From an uncultured Lachnospiraceae bacterium (GTDB taxonomy: Bacteria; Bacillota; Clostridia; Lachnospirales; Lachnospiraceae): a DNA stretch of 64,000 bases. Of the stretch, positions 61,792-64,000 are shown piece by piece. The notes under the pieces are model-generated. The model was not told the origin of the DNA and did no database searches. It saw only the letters and a program-made list of their open reading frames with translations. Position 1 is the stretch's first letter, and every line of letters begins with the position of its first letter. Made by a program: the position numbers and the translations under genes. The DNA lies in NCBI GenBank assembly GCA_910586725.1, contig CAJUJL010000006.1, positions 18,621 to 82,620 of the forward strand. The letters run 5' to 3'.

Positions 61792-63880
61792 TCATTTGGG
61801 ACTGCTGATCGTCACCTGCGAGAGTATCGGATCCGAATATCCGTTTTCATTTACATATTTTTTTATCTTAATTATTTTAAACGAAGCATCCTCATATGCA
61901 TTTTTCAACGCATGAATTATTTCTTTCCCGTCAGTATAAAAATCCTCTTTCAACATTTCCAGGCTGTATGACGTTGCTACTTTTGCTACTTCATGCCTTC
62001 TGTGATAATAGTTTATATTGTCTGCGTCTACATCTTTATTGTTTTTGTCATGGTCTATTAATACGCCGTCTCCCCGTGTTGTCGAATGGGCAAATATATC
62101 CTGCAGCGTATGCAGCCCGCACCCATACATAAAATATTTTCGATTCGCTTTCGTATTTTTACCTGGCAAAATCTGCCCAAAATTTGCATATATAGAAAGA
62201 AGATCCGCCTTGATTTCGTTAAACAGTGTACTGCTCATTTCACCAAAATATGTAGGATTGCATGTGTTAAGCACATCCCCTCCCCATGTTGCAACATATG
62301 TAATCATGTCAACCGCAGCCACATAATTCACTTCACTCACGCCGTTCGGATGTATCCAGCGGCCATGCCACCATGGATTATTTATAGACCCATTTAAACC
62401 TGAGTTACTTTTATCCGGATAGACAGCCCCTTCTTTCACTATGTTGATCACTTCTGTAGATAATCCGGCAGCATTGTTTCTATCAACTATTGTTGCATGT
62501 CTGTCAGTATGCCATCTTCCTTCCGCATAAGCTTCGTCGTCCGCAACCTCATCAAACGTCTCCGGCGATTTTAAATTTTCCGCAACCTCACTGTCCTTAT
62601 CCAATTCCCCATCCTTGAAATTTTTTGAAAACTCATCGTAAATCTCCAACGCGTATTCTGCATCTAAAAAACCACACTCGTTAACGCCCTCAATTTTCCG
62701 GGAACTATAGCTGATCAGCTGCCGGATAAATTCATTTGATTTTGACAGGTCTTTTTCCCACAGCAGCGACGCAACGCCCGTCACATGCGGTACGGCGATG
62801 CTTGTTCCATGCGTGACTACGCTCCCGCCAAAAAATCCCGACGTGCGTATCTTCTCCCCCGGAGCCGCAATGTCTAACTCTTCCCCTGTATTGCTGAAAT
62901 CACACATCTGCGCCTGCGCGTCTGTGGCCGCCACGGCCATAACTTCCTCAAATGCCGCCGGGTATTCGACGTCCCCTCCGCCGTTCCCCGCCGCGCCGAC
63001 CATCAGGATATTCGCCGCATACGCGTCGGAAACCGCCTGTTTTAACGCCTGGGAGCAGACCGTCGTCCCAAAGCTCATATTGATAATGTCAATATCGTTT
63101 TCCATACACCAGTAGATACCGCGTATGATCCTGCTAAGCGGCGCCTTATTGTCCCCATCCAATACTTTCACGGAATACAGCTCCACATCAGGGTTTACGC
63201 CATACACGCCATTCTCCCCGGTTCCTGTGACAATTCCCGGCTATCCCCGTCCCATGCCCGCTGAAATCCTGAAACATGGGGGACAGCTCCTCTTCGCCTT
63301 CTATGAAATTCACATATCCCGTCAGGTTTATGCCGGATACGTAATCAACGCCGGAATCCAGCACCGCAACTTTTACTTTCCTCCGGCCCGCGGCTTCCCT
63401 GGCAGGGGCTTTATCCGCTTGGATCGCCTGGAGGTTCCACTCGTATTCCAAAGCTTCCTGTTCAAGGGCCTGCTCTTCTTTTTCAATTTCCGCATATATT
63501 TCCGCTTTTTTTCTTTTCAGCGCTTCTTTTTTCTCAAATAATGTGTACGCATTGTCCGTCTCCCCCGTTTTCCCGCTGCCAGTAAGGATAATGTCTTCCT
63601 CAACCAGCACGTCCTCCCATTTTGCCAGCATTTCGGCCTCCCTTTCCGTCATCCGGGCCGCCAGGACGTTATTTTCGGATAAAACCGGCGTCTCCACCGT
63701 AAGATCCGCATTGATTTCTTCCACCGCTTCCTCATAAGCCTTATCGTTCTCTGCAACAATTACATACGATTTCTCTGTTGCCGCCTCCTGCGCTTTTGCC
63801 TCCGAACCAAAACCTCCCAAAATCGAATGAAATATACCAACCGCTAAAACCACGCTCATAATTCTTTTCCATTTACCCAT
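61792..63880 (-). pseudogene. Secreted subtilase (S8) with a C-terminal zinc-hydrolase-like domain, broken by a single-base frameshift
   Basis: Two frames join into one protein of about 695 aa: 63188-63880 in the first frame and 61792-63207 in the second. A G-run at 63236-63238 (CCC on the plus strand) has one base too many; removing it restores GHGTGIAGIVTGTGENGVYG. Signal peptide 1 to about 30; propeptide about 35-165; catalytic triad D175 (VAVLDSGVD), H209 (GHGT) and S360 (HGTSIAVPH). After a linker, residues about 460-695 form a second domain with H590, D594 and H598 in GLHTLQDIFAHS, as in HET-C or zinc phospholipase C-like proteins. Both halves are otherwise intact, so a sequencing error or very recent mutation is likely. 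Confidence 0.85.
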
Positions 63881-63927
63881 ATGCAATCCCCCCTCTGTCA
63901 TAATTACAATATTTTTACTACAACTTC

Positions 63928-63956
63928 ATTTTATAATATATTTCCTATAAAATCAA
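63928..63956 (-). promoter_or_regulatory. Sigma-A promoter of the subtilase-LRR operon
   Basis: TTGATT (63951-63956), 17 bp, TAAAAT (63928-63933), in very AT-rich DNA at the window edge. Confidence 0.6.
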
Positions 63957-64000
63957 TTAATAAATATTATATGTTTTATTTATTTTAAATTATATATCTA

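Noticed and set aside
63230..63245. Programmed ribosomal frameshift in the subtilase gene
   Set aside because: No slippery heptamer, downstream pseudoknot or internal Shine-Dalgarno was seen. A one-base insertion explains it more simply.

Overview
The window reads as a chromosomal segment of a spore-forming, low-to-medium GC Firmicute. The class Clostridia and family Lachnospiraceae are the most likely home. This is inferred from a complete spoIIIAA-AH sporulation operon, a SpoIID-like protein, consensus sigma-A promoters with AGGAGG ribosome binding sites, an ATP-type PEP carboxykinase, LytTR two-component systems, an Rpn-family remnant and gut-type secreted glycoside hydrolases. Most genes lie on the minus strand. 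No rRNA, tRNA, CRISPR array, complete insertion sequence or prophage was seen.

Layout. 1-1.6 kb: two tandem LytTR response regulators (the first cut by the window edge) and a divergent XRE regulator. 1.6-13.4 kb: a long same-strand run, read in transcription order as glnS, a DUF2225 protein, a MocR-type regulator, a 56-aa protein, parE, parC, folC, gshA and a CPBP membrane protease. 13.4-15.1 kb: yaaA, a BCP peroxiredoxin and DUF1294, with an oxidative-stress theme. 15.1-17.7 kb: an Rpn-family remnant lying between two copies of the same promoter, then rqcH/NFACT. 17.7-22 kb: asp23, a DAK2/FakA-like gene and recG. 22-31 kb: two very large secreted GH20 hexosaminidases in tandem, each with its own promoter. 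31-34.2 kb: yihY and a SpoIID-domain gene. 34.2-34.9 kb: a gene-free stretch with a 45-bp tandem repeat, a terminator, a probable 6S RNA and the pckA terminator. 34.9-39.4 kb: pckA, cdd, deoC and a divergent citrate synthase gene. 39.5-43.8 kb: an ABC transporter with a previously unlisted 56-aa membrane protein, plus an AgrC/LytTR two-component system. 43.8-48.6 kb: an FtsX-type ABC transporter with its OmpR-type two-component system. 48.6-52.7 kb: a GH31 glucosidase gene divergent from lacI-LUD. 52.7-55 kb: an operon of two unknown proteins and a lipoprotein nuclease. 55.1-60.2 kb: the spoIIIA operon. 60.4-63.9 kb: a secreted LRR protein and a frameshifted subtilase fused to a zinc-hydrolase-like domain.

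How the parts relate. The window mixes housekeeping genes (topoisomerase IV, RecG, RqcH, GlnRS, FolC), sporulation genes and accessory surface genes. The surface genes suggest life in a glycan-rich host environment: GH20 enzymes with CBM32, FIVAR and BspA-like repeats, a GH31 enzyme under a LacI regulator, an LRR protein and a subtilase.

The strongest non-obvious signals are these: (a) a 32-bp operator-promoter element present twice in the OmpR/FtsX cluster, each copy overlapping the 3' end of the preceding gene; (b) the subtilase with an H-x3-D-x3-H domain and a single-base frameshift; (c) a 6S-like RNA next to a tandem array of GAAA-loop hairpins; (d) a small two-helix membrane protein in front of an ABC transporter; (e) a three-gene operon with no recognised function for two of its members. 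All calls were made by eye, with no database search.
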